A DNA stretch of 64,000 nucleotides from positions 144,750-208,749 of the forward strand of contig JADJNZ010000002.1 in the NCBI GenBank assembly GCA_016714015.1, given 5' to 3'. Shown here piece by piece: positions 61,932 through 64,000 of the stretch; the first letter of the stretch is position 1; each line of letters opens with the position of its first letter. Position numbers and translations under genes: made by a program. Under the pieces are notes generated by a model. That model searched no databases and was not told the DNA's origin. It worked only from the letters and a program-made list of their open reading frames with translations. The DNA is from Gemmatimonadota bacterium (lineage in GTDB: Bacteria; Gemmatimonadota; Gemmatimonadetes; Gemmatimonadales; Gemmatimonadaceae).

Positions 61932-64000
61932 TCTACGCAGGGGTTGAGGAATAAGGATAACGGGAGCAGCGCGTTCGCGATAACGACCAGCGTGCTCCCC
62001 TCGCATGCTGACGACCGCGGCACCGATCCCGGTGAAGCCCGTCGTGGTCGCGACGATAAGGACGGCGACAGCGAAACGGAACAGGTTCTGCCGGATCACT
62101 CGGCGCGACGCGCACGCTCAACCCGATCACGAACGGCAGCAGTCCCCAGATCGTCGCACATAAGCGCGACATCGGCGGGCTCGAGTGCGGCGGCGGTGCC
62201 GGCGCCGCCCATCGCAATGCCAACAGTAGCAAGGCGAGCGCGGGCGCGTCGTTCACGCCATCGCCGACCATCGCCACTGGACGCTTCACCGGCGAGCAGG
62301 CGGATCGCCGTGACCTTTCCCTCCGGGAGGAGCCCCGCGCACCTCGTCCGCGCCCACTTCGGCCGACGGCGTCCCGACGCGGCGATGGTCGCCGGTGAGC
62401 ATCACCACTCGACGGACCCCAGTGTGCGGAGCCGGCTGGGGTTCGCGCCTCCGGGGCGCGGCCGATCGGCGATCCCGATGACGCCGAGCCATTCGCCCGG
62501 CGCTCGTCGGACGATCATGGACTGCTCCGGCCCTCGCTCTCGAGGGCCTCCACGCTCGCGCGGAGCCGCCGGGAGGGCGCGACTCGCCGCCTCGAAGTGC
62601 AGCGCGGCCGACCTCCACCGTCTCGCCGTCCACGGTGGCGCGAATGCCCTGGCCCGTCGCCGTCGCATCCGACGGCACGGGAAGCGCGATGCCGCTCACT
62701 CGGCCGCACGCACCACGGCGCGCGCGAGCGGATGTTGGGAGCGTGCATCCACTGACGCGCCGCCACGCGGAGAAGCGCGCTCGTCCGTCGCCGGGCCTCC
62801 GCGGGACGGAACGAGTCCGGTGACGCACGGCTCGCCGGTTGATCGTGCCCGTCTTGTCCAGGGCGACCGTGAGACGGTGCCGCGAGTCGCTCAGACGATG
62901 CACCCCGCCCTTGATGAGCACGCCCCGTCATGCGCGGCGCGGGCGACGCCGGAAGGACCGCCGCGGGCGTGCCGAGCGCCGTGCGCACGTGAGGCGGCGA
63001 CAGGCAAGAACCATCCGCGATAGAACGCCTCGCCGGGTCAGACTCGAGGAAGGAGCGGAGGCGACGATCAACAACGCGTCCGCGACGAGCACGGCGGGAA
63101 CGAAGACTCGCGCGAAGCGGTCGGTGAACTACTGTGTCGGCGCCTTCAATCCGCCTCCGGATAAGCGATGACGCGGTCGAGTCCGGTCACCGATCGCGGC
63201 GGTGACCTCTGACGTGCAATGCCCCCTTCGCCGTTCACCGTCCCGGCGAACACCGTCGCCGGCGCCTTGTCCACCGGCGCCCTCGCCGGTGATCGGCGTA
63301 TGGTTCACCGCCAAAGTTCCCTCGCGCACCGCACCGTCCACCGGGATGCGCTCGGCCGGTTTGATCAGAACGCGGTCACCCGGCACCACCTCGGCGATGG
63401 GCACGGCCGATTCCTGCCCGTTGCGGATCACCGTCGCTGTCTGCGAGGTGCAAGCTCGGCGAGGCTGCGATGGCGTTGCGTGCGCGTCCGAGCGCGTACT
63501 TCTCGACCGCGTGACCGAGACTGAAGAGGAAGAGCAACAGCGTTATCAAACCATGCGCCGAGCACTGCCGCTCCTCCCGCGGCGACGACCATCAGGAAGT
63601 CGATGTTGAAGCAGACTTCCCGCGATGGAGGTCGTGCGATGATGAAGTGTCCCACGAGGTCGCGCGCACCGAGAAAGAAGTACGCCGCGGCGAACACCCC
63701 GACCACGAGCGCGGGCGGCGCGTCGATGAATCGCGCCTCGACACCCAGCCCAACGTGAGCGGCACGCCCGCCCTGATGCTCAGACGATCTCGCGATTGCG
63801 ACCGTACCAACTCTTCGGTGCCGGGTGTTTCGCGCTTCCACGTCGGTCTCGGCGAGCGGCTCTGCACCGACGTCGCGCAATCGCTTCGATCGCCGCCCTG
63901 ATCCATTAACGCCTTCGATCGAACTCCACACGCGTGACCCTGCCCCGCAAAGTTGACCGCAGCCGCGTGGCGCCGCGGAGCTCGCGTAGCGCGTCTTCGA
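61928..64000 (-). pseudogene. P1B-type heavy-metal ATPase, many frameshifts, 5' end outside window
   Basis: From the right edge leftwards: an HMA-like start; VVGVFAAAYFFLGARDLVGH; IAEVVPGDRVLIKPAERIPV with NHTPITGE; a LGTPAAVL segment where the CPx/SPx motif should be; ALDKTGTI (about 62850); MLTGDHR (about 62400); VAMVGDGVNDAPALA (about 62250); and the final TMs ending LLPLSLFLNPCVE. The order is that of a ZntA/CadA-type Zn/Cd/Pb pump, but each block is in a different frame, with perhaps ten single-base changes over 2 kb. Confidence 0.8.

Noticed and set aside
60044..64000. Integron integrase gene intI
   Set aside because: No tyrosine-recombinase motif was seen in any frame; all recognisable pieces here are metal transporters, DUF2911 and YnfA.

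Overview
The window is GC-rich, tightly packed bacterial DNA. The first ~36.9 kb reads as core chromosome of a Gram-negative soil-type bacterium, most like Gemmatimonadota. That guess rests on the multiplied MacB/FtsX permeases, secreted M28/S9/M1 peptidases, a BshB1 bacillithiol deacetylase, DUF2911 and a BlaI/M56 pair; no rRNA or other phylogenetic marker is present to prove it.

Layout. 1-11.7 kb: a tripartite efflux operon (TolC-like, MacA-like, one ABC ATPase) followed by six MacB-type permeases arranged as three alternating pairs. 11.7-36.9 kb: housekeeping and metabolic genes, including a DsrE-like Tat protein, nitroreductase, DEAD-box helicase, bshB1-kynA, M28 and S9 peptidases, rtcB behind a structured leader, M1 aminopeptidase, RhaD-type aldolase/dehydrogenase with an Lrp regulator, and cysteine desulfurase-mnmA. 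36.9-37.7 kb: an unusual non-coding stretch carrying a phased array of the motif CATNGG-N5-TCCGAA, followed by a small ArsR-like regulator.

38.1-60.0 kb is accessory. It contains five integron attC-like sites, all reading on the minus strand. Between them lie cassettes for gamma-glutamyltransferase, HigBA and BrnTA, with a Doc-type module at the left end. Two of the attC sites bracket a ~17.5 kb copper-resistance island: copCD, a BlaI/M56 regulatory pair, multicopper oxidase CopA, CopB, a CPH-type P1B ATPase, a CzcCBA/CusCBA-like RND operon and a porin-like gene. copD is split by a complete IS3-family element with terminal inverted repeats and a 4-bp target duplication; deleting the element plus one duplicate restores the frame exactly. 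TTTAC-N5-GTAAA palindromes stand in front of the copper transcription units and are probable BlaI-type operators.

59.5-64 kb continues with metal genes (CDF transporter, YnfA-like protein, P1B ATPase) and a DUF2911 protein, all recognisable but broken by many frame changes. This is either real decay or poor sequence near a contig end. How the copper genes fit together: CopA/CopB/CopC/CopD handle periplasmic copper, the ATPase exports from the cytosol, the RND pump exports across the outer membrane, and BlaI/M56 would sense and derepress.
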